This document shows positions 26,209 through 37,205 of a stretch of DNA of 64,000 nucleotides, in pieces. Source of the DNA: an uncultured Eubacteriales bacterium (GTDB taxonomy: Bacteria > Bacillota > Clostridia > Christensenellales > Borkfalkiaceae). A model generated the notes under the pieces. The model made no database searches, was not told where the DNA came from, and was given only the letters and a program-made list of their open reading frames with translations. Position 1 is the first letter of the stretch; each line of letters begins with the position of its first letter. The stretch spans positions 1 through 64,000 of the forward strand of contig URHP01000001.1 of the NCBI GenBank assembly GCA_900547645.1, written 5' to 3'. Made by a program: the position numbers and the translations under genes.

Positions 26209-27237
26209 TTATACGATCATCATCGCGTCGCCGAACGAAAAGAAGCGATACCGCTCTTTGACCGCCTCGCCGTAGACGCGGAGCATCTCTTCCCGCGAAC
26301 AGAGCGCGGAGACGAGCATCAGAAGCGTGCTCTCGGGCAGATGGAAATTGGTGATGAGCGCGTCCACGCACCTGAACCGGTAGGGCGGATAGATGAAAAT
26401 TTCCGTGTTGCCCCTGCACGGATGCAGCAATCCGTTTTCATCCGCGACCGTCTCCACCGTGCGCACGCTCGTCGTGCCAACGCAGACGATGCGCCGCCCT
26501 TCCCTCTTTGCGCGGTTGACGATGTCCGCCGCCTCCTCGCTCACTTCATAGTACTCGGAGTGCATCTTGTGATCGAGCACGTTCTCTTCCTTGACGGGAC
26601 GGAAGGTCCCCAGCCCGACGTGCAGCAGCACTTCTGCGATCTCCACGCCCTTGGCGCGGATGCGTTCCAGAAGCTCCGGCGTAAAATGCAGCCCCGCCGT
26701 GGGCGCCGCCGCCGAGCCGTTCTCACGGGAGTACACCGTCTGATAGCGTTCGGGATCGGAGAGCTTTTCGTGGATATAGGGCGGCAGCGGCATGGTGCCT
26801 GCGCGGGAAAGAATGTCTTCGAATGCGCCCTCGTACGCAAAACGCACGATACGCTCGCCCGAATCGGTGACCGACAGAACATCCAGCGCAAGTTCTTCGT
26901 TGACGACAAGGTGCGTTCCCGGGCGGCACTTCCTGCCCGGGCGGACGAGGACCTCCCATTCGTCGAGCGCGCGCCGCTTCAAAAGCAGCACCTCGACCGC
27001 ACCGCCGTGCTCGGTATGCGCATAGATGCGGGCGGGAAGCACCCGCGTGCGGTTGACGACGAGCACGTCCCCTGCCCTGAGATAGTCGATCACGTCGCGG
27101 AAGATCTTGTGCTCGATCGCATGCGTATCCCTGTGATAGACCAAAAGCCGCGACGAATCGCGCGGCTCTGCGGGCGTCTGCGCGATGAGTTCCTCGGGCA
27201 GATCGTAATAAAAATCACTTTTTCTGAGCGTTTCCAT
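26209..27237 (-). CDS. queA: S-adenosylmethionine:tRNA ribosyltransferase-isomerase
   Basis: 342 residues from METLRKSDFYYDLPEELIAQ. The open frame extends 8 codons upstream into the GNAT gene, but family members start here. Motifs: TPAEPRDSSRLLVYHRD, PTAGLHFTPELLERI, VGLGTFRPVK, HKMHSEYYEV and TNFHLPESTLLMLVSA. It builds epoxyqueuosine on preQ1-tRNA. The start forms TGATATG with the GNAT stop, and no Shine-Dalgarno is evident, so translation is probably coupled. Confidence 0.96.
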   Translation of the reverse strand: METLRKSDFYYDLPEELIAQTPAEPRDSSRLLVYHRDTHAIEHKIFRDVIDYLRAGDVLVVNRTRVLPARIYAHTEHGGAVEVLLLKRRALDEWEVLVRPGRKCRPGTHLVVNEELALDVLSVTDSGERIVRFAYEGAFEDILSRAGTMPLPPYIHEKLSDPERYQTVYSRENGSAAAPTAGLHFTPELLERIRAKGVEIAEVLLHVGLGTFRPVKEENVLDHKMHSEYYEVSEEAADIVNRAKREGRRIVCVGTTSVRTVETVADENGLLHPCRGNTEIFIYPPYRFRCVDALITNFHLPESTLLMLVSALCSREEMLRVYGEAVKERYRFFSFGDAMMIV

Positions 27238-27238
27238 A

Positions 27239-28018
27239 TCAAACTTTTTTCTGTTTTTCAACCGCTTTGGCGGTCAGTTGTACCCATGCGGGCATAAATC
27301 CACAGCGCAGCGCCGTCTTTTTGGAGGGAAGATTCGACCATGCCGCGCAATAAAAAGGGATTTTCCCCAATGCAAGCGTTTCACGCGCAAGGCGGGAAAC
27401 AAGCGCGGAAGCGATCCCCTTCCGCCGGTAATCGGGCAAGACATCGATCCCGATCTGCCACATCTGACTGCAGTCGGCGGAACACCCCGCCAAGCCGACC
27501 ATCCGGTCGCCGTCATACGCGGCAACGCACAGGACATCCCTTTCCGGACGCTGCGCGCACAAGGCGTTGCTCCATTGCGGCAGATAAAGCGCAGCAAACA
27601 TCCCCTTGTCCAGAACGCGCAGCGGGTACGCGCACCCGATCCCGTGCATCCGGTCCGGATCCGGCAGGAAATATTCCGCCTGATACAACGTCCGCAATCC
27701 GTAAGGCGCAAGCATGGCATCCAATTCATGCAGGGCGGGCGTCTCAAAGCACGTTTCCGTACGTTTCCCCGCAAGATAGGCGCGCGCCACGGGAATAAGA
27801 TCTTCCCGAACGGAAGCAACGACATTGTTTCCGTAAGAAGTCAGATCGAACGCAAACGGAAGAGAAAGATAGGCACGCGCGCCGGGATCGTCATGAGACG
27901 CGACGACCACATGTTCCCGTGCAAGAAAGTCGGAAGGCGCGCAGGCGCTGTCCGTTGCGGATTGCAAAAGCGCGATCCGCATGATCTCTTCCCGCAGCCC
28001 GCTTCCGTCAGTCATCAT
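27239..28018 (-). CDS. GNAT family N-acetyltransferase
   Basis: 259 residues. The C-terminal GNAT fold (about 120-255) has the acetyl-CoA loop [19 protein letters not shown] (Q/RxxGxG/A type) and a MVGLAG strand. The N-terminal 110 residues are less typical. The acceptor is unknown. It lies between ruvB (11-bp overlap) and queA (coupled stop-start), a place that is usually empty in the conserved ruvCAB-queA-tgt-yajC order. Confidence 0.85.
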   Translation of the reverse strand: MMTDGSGLREEIMRIALLQSATDSACAPSDFLAREHVVVASHDDPGARAYLSLPFAFDLTSYGNNVVASVREDLIPVARAYLAGKRTETCFETPALHELDAMLAPYGLRTLYQAEYFLPDPDRMHGIGCAYPLRVLDKGMFAALYLPQWSNALCAQRPERDVLCVAAYDGDRMVGLAGCSADCSQMWQIGIDVLPDYRRKGIASALVSRLARETLALGKIPFYCAAWSNLPSKKTALRCGFMPAWVQLTAKAVEKQKKV

Positions 28019-29057
28019 CGAACACCGAGAGCTGTTTTTTTGCGCCTTCGGGCATCTTCATGCCCATATGTTCATAGCCCCCTTTCAGACAGACGCGGCC
28101 GCGCGGCGTGCGCGCGATGAAGCCGAGCTGCAGAAGGTAGGGTTCGTATACGTCTTCGATGGTGGCGACGTCCTCGTTGATGGTGGCGGCGAGCGTATCC
28201 AGCCCCGCAGGTCCGCCGTTGAACTTCCGGATGAGCGCGCGCAGCAGGTTCCGGTCCGTCTCGTCCAGTCCCAGCTCGTCGATCTCCATTCTGGCAAGCG
28301 CGCGGCGCGCATCCTCCCGCGTGACGGTCGCGCTTCCCGCCACGGCGGCAAAATCGCGCACGCGCTTCAGCAGCCGGTTGGCGATGCGCGGCGTGCCGCG
28401 GGAACGGCGGGCGATCTCGAACGCGCCCTCTTCTTCGATGGCGATGCCGAGCGTTCTGGCGGAACGCGTGACGATGCGCCTGAGCTCTTCGGGGGTATAC
28501 ATGTCCAGACGGCACATGATGCCGAAGCGGTCACGAAGGGGAGAGGACAGCAGTCCCGCGCGCGTCGTCGCGCCGATGAGCGTGAACCGCTTCAGGGAAA
28601 ACCGGATGTTGCGCGCGGAAGGCCCCTTGCCGACGATAATGTCGAGCGCGTAGTCCTCCATGGCGGAATACAGGATCTCCTCCACCGCGTGATTGAGGCG
28701 GTGGATCTCGTCGATGAAGAGCACGTCCCCTTCGTTGAGATTGGTCAGGATCGCGGCAAGGTCGCCCGAGCGCTCGATGGCAGGTCCGCTCGTCAGCTTG
28801 ATCTGCGTTCCCATCGTGTTGGCGATGATGTGCGCGAGCGTCGTCTTGCCCAGCCCGGGAGGACCGTACAGCAGGACGTGGTCGAGCGCTTCGCCGCGGC
28901 TCTTTGCCGCCTCCATATAGACGGACAGATTTTCCTTGACCTTGTCCTGCCCGACGTATTCCGAGAGCGTCTTGGGACGCAGAATGTTTTCTTCCGTGTC
29001 GTACTCTCCCTTGCTGCTCGATAAGAGCCTGTCTTCGCCGTATTCGTAGCCGTCCAT
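28008..29057 (-). CDS. ruvB: Holliday junction branch migration helicase RuvB
   Basis: 349 residues. AAA+ motor: Walker [19 protein letters not shown], Walker [12 protein letters not shown], sensor [18 protein letters not shown], then the winged-helix DNA-binding C-terminus ([13 protein letters not shown]). It drives branch migration with RuvA. Starts 1 bp after the ruvA stop. Confidence 0.98.
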   Translation of the reverse strand: MDGYEYGEDRLLSSSKGEYDTEENILRPKTLSEYVGQDKVKENLSVYMEAAKSRGEALDHVLLYGPPGLGKTTLAHIIANTMGTQIKLTSGPAIERSGDLAAILTNLNEGDVLFIDEIHRLNHAVEEILYSAMEDYALDIIVGKGPSARNIRFSLKRFTLIGATTRAGLLSSPLRDRFGIMCRLDMYTPEELRRIVTRSARTLGIAIEEEGAFEIARRSRGTPRIANRLLKRVRDFAAVAGSATVTREDARRALARMEIDELGLDETDRNLLRALIRKFNGGPAGLDTLAATINEDVATIEDVYEPYLLQLGFIARTPRGRVCLKGGYEHMGMKMPEGAKKQLSVFDDD

Positions 29058-29058
29058 A

Positions 29059-29661
29059 TCACATACCCTTCAGCGCCGTGCCGATGATCTCTTCGATCGT
29101 TTTTGCGCCTGCATCCCGCGCCCGCTCGACGGCGCGCGCGCTCTCCTGCCGCGTAAAGCCGAGATTCATGAGCGCCGCGACCGCATCGTCGTCCGCCTGC
29201 GATCCGGGGAGCGCGGCAGGGCGTGCCTCGCCCGCTTCGCCGAGGATCTCGTCCGCGGAGATCTTGCCGTGCAGTTCCAGCACGATGCGCTCCGCCGTCT
29301 TTTTGCCCAGCCCCTTGACGGCGGTCAGGCGCTTGACGTCCGCCGTATAGATTGCCTCGGCAAGGTCGGCGGGACGCAGCGAGGAGAGCGCCGCAATGGC
29401 GAGCTTCGCGCCCACGCCCTGCACCGAAGTGAGCCGCAGGAACAGTTCCTTTTCCTTCAGGTCGGAGAACCCGTACAGCGCAACGCCCTGTTCGGACACC
29501 TGCAAATAGGTGTAGACTTCGCCCTCCTCCCCCTTTTTCACGCCCGAGAGATTGGCGAACGCCGCTCCCGAACAGATCACCTCGTATCCGACGCCGTTGA
29601 CGTCGAGAAGAATATATCCGGGCTGCAGCGAAAGCACCCGCCCTCTTAAATAACCGATCAT
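29059..29661 (-). CDS. ruvA: Holliday junction DNA helicase subunit RuvA
   Basis: 200 residues. N-terminal OB fold ([20 protein letters not shown]), helix-hairpin-helix repeats ([35 protein letters not shown]) and a C-terminal domain that contacts RuvB. It binds four-way junctions. Follows ruvC by 34 bp. Confidence 0.97.
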   Translation of the reverse strand: MIGYLRGRVLSLQPGYILLDVNGVGYEVICSGAAFANLSGVKKGEEGEVYTYLQVSEQGVALYGFSDLKEKELFLRLTSVQGVGAKLAIAALSSLRPADLAEAIYTADVKRLTAVKGLGKKTAERIVLELHGKISADEILGEAGEARPAALPGSQADDDAVAALMNLGFTRQESARAVERARDAGAKTIEEIIGTALKGM

Positions 29662-29695
29662 ATCTCCGCTCCGATTTTTAAAAAATCCGATTTTA

Positions 29696-30193
29696 TTATT
29701 TTACGCCGAACAGCGCGCCGAAACGGCTGGTGAAGGCATGGCAGAGCGCGACGCCCAGAGCATCCGCCGCGTCGTCGGGGCGGGGCGGTTTGGGCAGCCG
29801 CAGATGCGCCGCCACGACGCGCTGCATCTGTCCCTTGTCGGCGCCGCCGTAGCCTGTCAGCGCCTGCTTGATCTGATTGGGCGTGTATTCGAAGATGCGT
29901 CCGCACCGCTTGTTGCAGGTGAGCAGCATGACGCCCCGCGCATGCGCGACCGCGATGCCCGTCGTCACGTTTTTGGAGAAGAACAGCTCCTCCATCGCCG
30001 CCTCGTCCGGATGGAATTTGTCGAAGAGCGCGTTGACGCCCTCTTCGAGAATGCACAGCCTGACGGCAAGGTTTTCATTGGGCGGCGTCCTGACGACGCC
30101 GTAATCGACGGCGGAGCAGTTGCCGCGCGCATCCTTTTCAATGACGCCGTACCCCATCGTGCCGATCCCAGGATCCAGCCCTAAAATGATCAT
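29696..30193 (-). CDS. ruvC: crossover junction endonuclease RuvC, predicted leaderless
   Basis: 165 residues from MIILGLDPGIGTMGYG; the frame extends to 30247, but that segment contains the promoter. RNase H-fold acidic residues: Asp in LDPGIG, Glu in AMEELFFSKN and the DDAADAL pair near the C-terminus. It resolves Holliday junctions. The predicted transcription start coincides with the A of the ATG. Head of ruvC-ruvA-ruvB-GNAT-queA-tgt; divergent from argH. Confidence 0.96.
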   Translation of the reverse strand: MIILGLDPGIGTMGYGVIEKDARGNCSAVDYGVVRTPPNENLAVRLCILEEGVNALFDKFHPDEAAMEELFFSKNVTTGIAVAHARGVMLLTCNKRCGRIFEYTPNQIKQALTGYGGADKGQMQRVVAAHLRLPKPPRPDDAADALGVALCHAFTSRFGALFGVK

Positions 30194-30199
30194 GCGTTT

Positions 30200-30229
30200 A
30201 TTGTACCGCAAACGCCGCCGTCCTGTCAA
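30200..30229 (-). promoter_or_regulatory. ruvC promoter (leaderless)
   Basis: Minus strand TTGACA (30229-30224), 18-bp spacer, TACAAT (30205-30200). Only six bases separate the -10 from the ATG. Confidence 0.85.
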
Positions 30230-30268
30230 GAAAATTGCGCGCCGCACCTCCGTTTGCGGGGAAAACGG

Positions 30269-30297
30269 TTGCGTTCACGCAAAAAATATTGTACAAT
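30269..30297 (+). promoter_or_regulatory. argH promoter
   Basis: TTGCGT (30269-30274), 17-bp spacer, TACAAT (30292-30297). AAGGA at about 30316-30320 precedes the ATG. Confidence 0.65.
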
Positions 30298-30331
30298 GGA
30301 GCAAATACGGAACGCAAGGACGGTTTTTTCA

Positions 30332-31705
<1,374 letters not shown>

Positions 31706-31732
31706 CGGCGGCGCGAAAAGCGCCCGCAATGC

Positions 31733-31764
31733 AAAAAAGGAGCCGCCTGTGCGGCTCCTTTTTT
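31733..31764 (+). terminator. argH terminator
   Basis: AAAAAAGGAGCCGC pairs with GCGGCTCCTTTTTT around CTGT. Confidence 0.92.
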
Positions 31765-31931
31765 GCGTCTCATAAGGCAGCGCGCGGACCCCTTCCGCGG
31801 GGAAGGATGGATCCCCCTGACATCGTCTGCGGGGCGTCAACGTCATTTATGCATTTATTCGATAATCATGATAATTTTTATGAATATATGCATTCCGTTT
31901 CCGCAAAAACGCATAAAATGCACCCATCCGC

Positions 31932-31960
31932 TTGACAAACCGTGAAATATCCAATATAAT
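31932..31960 (+). promoter_or_regulatory. ilvBN promoter (perfect consensus)
   Basis: TTGACA (31932-31937), 17-bp spacer, TATAAT (31955-31960). The 85 bp upstream (31845-31930) are very AT-rich with several ATGCA motifs and may hold UP-element or regulator sites. No T-box or attenuator was found in the short leader. Confidence 0.9.
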
Positions 31961-31994
31961 GACAGGAACCACTGATTTGCAAGGAGGTCGCAAT

Positions 31995-33656
31995 ATGAAA
32001 CTGATGGGAGCGGAGATCCTCGTCGAATGCCTGAAAGAACAGGGCGTTTCCACCGTGTTCGGGTATCCGGGCGGGACGGTCCTCGACATCTATGACGCGC
32101 TCTATCGCGACGGCGCGATCGAACACGTCATCACCTCGCACGAGCAGGGCGCGGCACATGCCGCCGACGGCTGGGCGCGCGTTACGGGGAAGACGGGCGT
32201 CGTCATTGCGACGAGCGGACCGGGCGCGACCAACCTCGTCACAGGGATTGCGACCGCTTACATGGATTCCATCCCCATGGTTGCGATCACGGGGAACGTG
32301 GGCGCGAACTTTTTGGGGCGCGATTCCTTCCAGGAGATCGACATTTTCGGGATCACCCTGCCCATTACCAAGCACAACTATATCGTAAAGGACGTGAAGG
32401 AACTTGCAGGCGTGGTGCGCGAAGCGTTTGCCATTGCGGGTTCCGGCAGAAAGGGCCCCGTCCTCATCGACATTCTCAAGAACGTACAGAGCGAAACGGC
32501 GGAGTACAAACCGCAAAAGCCTGTTCCGCTGCACGCCAAGGCGGTGCCCGCGCGGATGCTCGAAGATGCGGCGAAGGCGATCGCCGCGGCGGAGCGTCCC
32601 CTCATCATGGTGGGCGGCGGCGCGATCGCGTCCGAAGCGTCCAGGGAAGTGCGCGCGCTCGCGGAACGGCTGGACGCGCCCGTCGTCTCGACGCTCATGG
32701 GGCTGGGCGCCTTTCCGGCGAGCCATCCCCTGTTCATGGGCATGATGGGCATGCACGGCACGGCGACCGCGGCAAAACTGTGCCTGGAGAGCGACTGCAT
32801 CCTGGCGATCGGCACGCGCTTTTCCGACCGCGTCGCGCTCAACCGCGACAAATTTGCGGCGGGCAAGACGGTCGTGCAGATCGACATTGACAACGCCGAA
32901 CTCGACAAGAACGTAGCCGTCACCCACGCCGTCCTCGGCGACGTGAAGGAAGCGCTGGCGACGCTCGTGCCCATGCTGCCCGAACAGAAGCAGCGCGCCT
33001 TTGCGGCGCGGGCAAAGGAGCTGAAAGCAGCCGAACGCGCCGCGCAAAAACAGCCCGAACTCGGACACAGGATCCTGATCGAGGCGGCGAAACTCGCACC
33101 GAAAGACGCCATCGTCGTCACCGACGTGGGACAGCATCAGATGTGGACGGCGCAGTACTACCCCGTCGAAAGACCGCGCACTTTCTGCACGAGCGGGGGG
33201 CTCGGAACGATGGGCTACGGACTCGGCGCGGCGATCGGCGCGGCGAAAGCGTCCGGCAAGCACGTCATTCTGGTGACGGGCGACGGCTGTTTCAACATGA
33301 ACCTCAACGAACTCTCCACCGCCGTCACGCAGGAGCTGCCCATCACCATCCTACTCATGAACAACCATGCGCTCGGCATGGTGCGGCAGTGGCAGAAACT
33401 CTTTTACGGCCGCCGCTTTTCGCAGACGGACGTGCGCAAAAAGACGGACTACGTAAAGTTCGCCGAGAGCTTCGGCGCAAAGGGACTCTTCATTGAAAGG
33501 GCGGAGGACGTGGACGGCGTTCTCAAAGAGGCATTCGCCACCCCTTCCCCCGTCGTCGTGGACTGCCGCATCGGCAGCGACGAAAACGTGCTGCCCATGA
33601 TCAAACCCGGACAGACGTACGACACCATCATGACCGAATGGGAGGACAAAGCATGA
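31995..33656 (+). CDS. ilvB: acetolactate synthase catalytic subunit
   Basis: 553 residues from MKLMGAEILVECLKEQGVST, with AAGGAGG at a good distance; the longer frame to 31932 crosses the promoter. ThDP enzyme: FGYPGGTVLDIYDAL and the catalytic Glu in TSHEQGAAHAADG, a central FAD-type domain, and the ThDP/Mg motif VTGDGCFNMNLNELSTAV with NNHALGMVRQWQ. It makes acetolactate and acetohydroxybutyrate for valine, leucine and isoleucine. Overlaps ilvN by ATGA. Confidence 0.97.
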   Translation: MKLMGAEILVECLKEQGVSTVFGYPGGTVLDIYDALYRDGAIEHVITSHEQGAAHAADGWARVTGKTGVVIATSGPGATNLVTGIATAYMDSIPMVAITGNVGANFLGRDSFQEIDIFGITLPITKHNYIVKDVKELAGVVREAFAIAGSGRKGPVLIDILKNVQSETAEYKPQKPVPLHAKAVPARMLEDAAKAIAAAERPLIMVGGGAIASEASREVRALAERLDAPVVSTLMGLGAFPASHPLFMGMMGMHGTATAAKLCLESDCILAIGTRFSDRVALNRDKFAAGKTVVQIDIDNAELDKNVAVTHAVLGDVKEALATLVPMLPEQKQRAFAARAKELKAAERAAQKQPELGHRILIEAAKLAPKDAIVVTDVGQHQMWTAQYYPVERPRTFCTSGGLGTMGYGLGAAIGAAKASGKHVILVTGDGCFNMNLNELSTAVTQELPITILLMNNHALGMVRQWQKLFYGRRFSQTDVRKKTDYVKFAESFGAKGLFIERAEDVDGVLKEAFATPSPVVVDCRIGSDENVLPMIKPGQTYDTIMTEWEDKA

Positions 33657-34168
33657 ACCGCTATACGATCAGCGCACTCGTCACCAACAAATCGGGCGTC
33701 CTTGTGCGCGTTGCCGCGCTCTTTGCGCGCCGCGGCTACAACATCGAATCCCTCTCCGTGTGCAAGACGGAAAACGAAGAACTCTCCCGCATGACCATCG
33801 TCTTAAACGGCGACGATTACATCCTCGGACAGATGATGAAACAGATGGATAAACTCATCGACGTGAAGAAGATCAAGTGCGCCGAAGAGGACGCCGTCAG
33901 CCGCGAACTGCTGCTCATCAAAGTCAGGACGGATGCGGCGACGCGCTCGCAGGTGCTGGAGATCTGCCAGATCTTCCGCGCGAAGGTCGTGGACGCCTCG
34001 CCCGAAGCGACCATCCTCGAACTGACGGGCAAACCCATGAAGCTGGACGGATTTGTGACCATGCTCATGCCGTACGGCGTGATGGAACTTGCCCGCACGG
34101 GCGTCACGAGCATCTCGCGCGGCAAGACGACCATTCAGGACGAGACGGACTACAAAGAGAGAATTTAA
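33653..34168 (+). CDS. ilvN: acetolactate synthase regulatory subunit
   Basis: 171 residues starting at the ATGA overlap (MNRYTISALVTNKSGVLVRV). N-terminal ACT domain (residues 3-75; LVTNKSGVLVRVAALFARRG) binds valine for feedback control, and a C-terminal domain activates IlvB. Standard length. Confidence 0.96.
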   Translation: MNRYTISALVTNKSGVLVRVAALFARRGYNIESLSVCKTENEELSRMTIVLNGDDYILGQMMKQMDKLIDVKKIKCAEEDAVSRELLLIKVRTDAATRSQVLEICQIFRAKVVDASPEATILELTGKPMKLDGFVTMLMPYGVMELARTGVTSISRGKTTIQDETDYKERI

Positions 34169-34178
34169 GGAGTTCACG

Positions 34179-34563
34179 CGTTTCTTTTCGAACTGACGAA
34201 AAGAAACGTCGTGAGGGGAAGGGAACCCCAACGTTCGCTACGCTCTACGTTCGGTTTTCCTGCGGCGCGCAATTGCAACAGTTATAGCGCGCGCCGCTAC
34301 ACCTTTCCGCAAAAGCCGCGTGAGCGGCAAACAGGGGCGCAAAAGGCATAACGCAGTGACGCCTTTTGCCACCGTATTATAGCAAGGTTGCCATTGCTAT
34401 AAATTACTCGCGCAAGCAAAATCGCATTTTGCGCCAGCGCCACACATTCTCGCATACCTGCGCTTTCGCGGAAAGGAGAAAACCGCGCGGTCAGGCGCAA
34501 CCATGCCCGTGGAGTTTCCCCAAATCTCACTGCAAAGATTTTCGCCTTTGCGAAAAGATTTGC
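34179..34563 (+). repeat. array of hairpin-forming inverted repeats between ilvN and ilvD
   Basis: The 418-bp gap holds no gene but many stem-loops with perfect arms: 34179-34190/34197-34208 (12 bp), 34262-34270/34289-34297 (9), 34315-34319/34324-34328 (5), 34339-34347/34361-34369 (9), 34377-34385/34394-34402 (9), 34416-34422/34426-34432 (7). A longer one is 34532-34545/34550-34563 (14 bp with 2 mismatches). None has a clean T-run. It could be a folded leader, a processing region, or a composite of small palindromic repeats. Confidence 0.7.
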
Positions 34564-34586
34564 GTAAACCCTTTTGGAGGTTTTTT

Positions 34587-36254
34587 ATGCCCAACACGTT
34601 TACAAACGGCAGCAATATGGCGGCGCAGCGCTCGCTGCTGCGCGCGCTCGGCTGGTCGGATTCCGAAATGAAAAAGCCCATTGTAGGCATCATCTGCGCG
34701 CAGAGCGACGTGATCCCCGGGCACATGCACCTTGACGAGATCGCAAGAGCGGTCTCGGACGGCGTGCTCGCGGCGGGCGGGAAACCCGTCGTCGTGCCCT
34801 GCATCGGCGTATGCGACGGCATCGCCATGGGGCACAAAGGCATGCGCTATTCGCTGCCCTCCCGCGAGGTCATTGCCGACAGCTGCGAGATCCTGATCAC
34901 GGCGCACGCCTTTGACGCGTGCGTGTTCGTGGGCAACTGCGACAAGATCATCCCGGGCATGCTGATGGGTGCGGTGCGCGCCAACGTCCCCTCCGTCTTC
35001 TGCTCGGGCGGGCCCATGCTCGCGGGGCACAAGGACGGCAAAAAGCTCTCCCTCTCCTCCATGTTCGAAGCAGTGGGCGCGTATACGTCGGGCAAGATCG
35101 ACGAAGAAGAACTTGCGCGCTTCGAATGCGCGGCGTGCCCCTCGTGCGGATCGTGTTCGGGTATGTTCACGGCGAATTCCATGAACTGCCTTCTGGAAGC
35201 GCTCGGCATGGCGCTGCCCGGAAACGGGACCATCCCTGCCGTCTATTCCGCGCGGCTCGTCCTTGCCAAACGCACGGGCGAGGCGGTCATGCGGCTGCTG
35301 GAACAGGACGTGCGCCCGCGCGATCTGCTGACGCCTGCGGCGCTCAAAAATGCCGAACGCGTGGACATGGCGATCGGCGCTTCCTCCAACTCCGTGCTGC
35401 ACCTTCTGGCGCTGGCGAGCGAACTCGGATTTTCCAAACAGCAGATCTCGGTGGACACCATGAACGAGATCAGCATGGCAACGCCCAACCTGTGCCGCCT
35501 TGCGCCCGCAGGCGAACACTACATCGAAGAGCTGGAAGACGCGGGCGGGATCTCCGCCGTCATCCGCGAACTCATCGACGCGGGACTGTTTGACGGCTCC
35601 GCCATGACGGCGGCGCTCCTCACGCAGGACCTGCTGACCAAGGACGCGCGCGTGCGCGACCGGGCGATCATCCGCCCCGTGAGCGAGCCCTATTCCCCCT
35701 ACGGCGGACTTGCCGTCCTGAAAGGGAACCTCGCAAAGGACGGCGCAGTCGTCAAAAAGAGCGCGGTCGATCCCAAAATGTACCGCCATTCGGGACCTGC
35801 GCGCGTGTTCGATTCGGAAGAGGCGGCAATGCAGGCGATCTCCTCCAACCGGATCAAGGCGGGCGACGTGGTCGTCATCCGCTATGAGGGGCCCAAGGGC
35901 GGTCCCGGCATGCGCGAGATGCTCTCCCCTACCTCGTCCATCGTGGGCGCGGGGCTGGGCGATACCGTCGCGCTCATCACGGACGGCAGATTTTCGGGTG
36001 CGACACGCGGCGCGGCGATCGGGCATGTCTGCCCCGAAGCGGCGGCGGGCGGCGTGATCGGCGTCGTGCAGGAAGGCGACATCATCGACATCGACATCGA
36101 AAAGGGAACCGTCGACCTGCGCGTCCCGCAGGCGGAGATCGAAGCGCGGCTTGCCGCGTTCACTCCGCTTGAAAAGCCCGTTGAAGGATACCTGAAGCGG
36201 TACCGCGCGCTGGTCACTTCCGCTTCCGACGGCGCGGTGTTCCGGAAGTTCTGA
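34587..36254 (+). CDS. ilvD: dihydroxy-acid dehydratase
   Basis: 555 residues from MPNTFTNGSNMAAQRSLLRA; TTTTGGAGG is 6 bases before this ATG, and the frame extends to 34503. Iron-sulfur and Mg motifs: VGNCDKIIPGML, CPSCGSCSGMFTANSMNC, and the C-terminal SPTSSIVGAGL and ITDGRFSGATRG. It dehydrates dihydroxy acids to 2-keto acids in valine/isoleucine synthesis. Downstream of ilvBN past the hairpin array; ilvC is absent from its usual place. Confidence 0.97.
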   Translation: MPNTFTNGSNMAAQRSLLRALGWSDSEMKKPIVGIICAQSDVIPGHMHLDEIARAVSDGVLAAGGKPVVVPCIGVCDGIAMGHKGMRYSLPSREVIADSCEILITAHAFDACVFVGNCDKIIPGMLMGAVRANVPSVFCSGGPMLAGHKDGKKLSLSSMFEAVGAYTSGKIDEEELARFECAACPSCGSCSGMFTANSMNCLLEALGMALPGNGTIPAVYSARLVLAKRTGEAVMRLLEQDVRPRDLLTPAALKNAERVDMAIGASSNSVLHLLALASELGFSKQQISVDTMNEISMATPNLCRLAPAGEHYIEELEDAGGISAVIRELIDAGLFDGSAMTAALLTQDLLTKDARVRDRAIIRPVSEPYSPYGGLAVLKGNLAKDGAVVKKSAVDPKMYRHSGPARVFDSEEAAMQAISSNRIKAGDVVVIRYEGPKGGPGMREMLSPTSSIVGAGLGDTVALITDGRFSGATRGAAIGHVCPEAAAGGVIGVVQEGDIIDIDIEKGTVDLRVPQAEIEARLAAFTPLEKPVEGYLKRYRALVTSASDGAVFRKF

Positions 36255-36296
36255 TCGGAAAAACATCTTACATCTTATATGATCCATATAACAAAG

Positions 36297-36323
36297 CCGC
36301 CCGACGCGCTGCGTCGGGCGGCT
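36297..36323. terminator. bidirectional terminator between ilvD and lysR
   Basis: GCCGCCCGACGC pairs with GCGTCGGGCGGC around a 3-base loop, followed by TTTCTTC on the plus strand and an AAAG-type flank on the other side. Confidence 0.85.
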
Positions 36324-36335
36324 TTCTTCCGTCTG

Positions 36336-37157
36336 TCAGAAACAAAGTTCCGCATCTTCCGTGCGGCAGATGCTGTAGCTGGGAATGAGCATCCGTTTGA
36401 AATCGAGGGGCGCGATCTCGCAGAACTTACCGCTCTCCAATTCCTCGCGCACAAGTCCGCGCGGCAAAAAGGCATACCCGAGCCCCGCGGCAAGAAAATC
36501 CTTTACCTTATTGGAATTATCCACCTCGAACGGGAACATATGCCCGGCGGGGAACAGCTCCCGCAGATAGGAACCGATCTGTTGCAGGGAAAAATTGCAC
36601 ATGGCGCAGGGAACTTCCTTGAGCTGCTCCTGACGGATCCCCTGCGGGAATCCGTTCTTATCCGCGCGCGCCAGGAACACAAGTTCGTCCTGCGAGAACG
36701 GACGGCATACATAGCCCGCCCGCTTGGTCTCCTGATAGACGTACGCCACGTCCAAAAGCCCGTCCCACAGCATCTCAAGAAGCCCCGCCGTATGCCCGAT
36801 GGTCACACGGTACGCCTTCCCCCGCGCGATCCCTTCGAGGATGCGCTCCTTGAGCGCGCCCTCGTAGACGGCGTTCACCGCGCCGAGACGGACCTGCCGC
36901 ACGCCCCCCTTGACGGCGGAAATGCACGCATCCTCCATTTCGACGATGCGGCGCGCATATTCATAGAAGGTCTTGCCCTCCTCCGTGAGCGCGACGTTGC
37001 GCGTATCCCGCCGCAGCAGTTTGACGAGCATTTCCCGCTCAAGATCGGCAATGCGGTTGGTGACGGTGGACTGCGCGATAAACAGGCTTTCCGCAACACG
37101 CGTAAAATTTTTCAGTTTGACAAGCATCAGAAAGGTGCGCAGGTTTTCCGTGTTCAC
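36336..37157 (-). CDS. LysR-family transcriptional regulator, probable leu regulator
   Basis: 273 residues, slightly short for LysR (about 290-300). N-terminal winged helix 1-65: FLMLVKLKNFTRVAESLFIA, QSTVTNRIADLEREM. A periplasmic-binding-like effector domain spans about 90-270. It is divergent from leuC with 114 bp between the starts, and both promoters sit in one palindrome at 37206-37242. It probably represses itself and controls leuCDB, perhaps sensing 2-isopropylmalate as other leucine-pathway LysR proteins do (inference). Confidence 0.88.
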   Translation of the reverse strand: MNTENLRTFLMLVKLKNFTRVAESLFIAQSTVTNRIADLEREMLVKLLRRDTRNVALTEEGKTFYEYARRIVEMEDACISAVKGGVRQVRLGAVNAVYEGALKERILEGIARGKAYRVTIGHTAGLLEMLWDGLLDVAYVYQETKRAGYVCRPFSQDELVFLARADKNGFPQGIRQEQLKEVPCAMCNFSLQQIGSYLRELFPAGHMFPFEVDNSNKVKDFLAAGLGYAFLPRGLVREELESGKFCEIAPLDFKRMLIPSYSICRTEDAELCF

Positions 37158-37205
37158 GATTCGTTTTTTCGATAACTCCCATGTAATTATTCAATTTTCA
37201 AATGA

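Noticed and set aside
31875-31895. GAAT-N6-ATTC element as an ArgR (arginine repressor) box upstream of ilvB
   Set aside because: The spacing is 2 bases too long for an ARG box, and the neighbouring argH is upstream and convergent in function only. Not enough to call.
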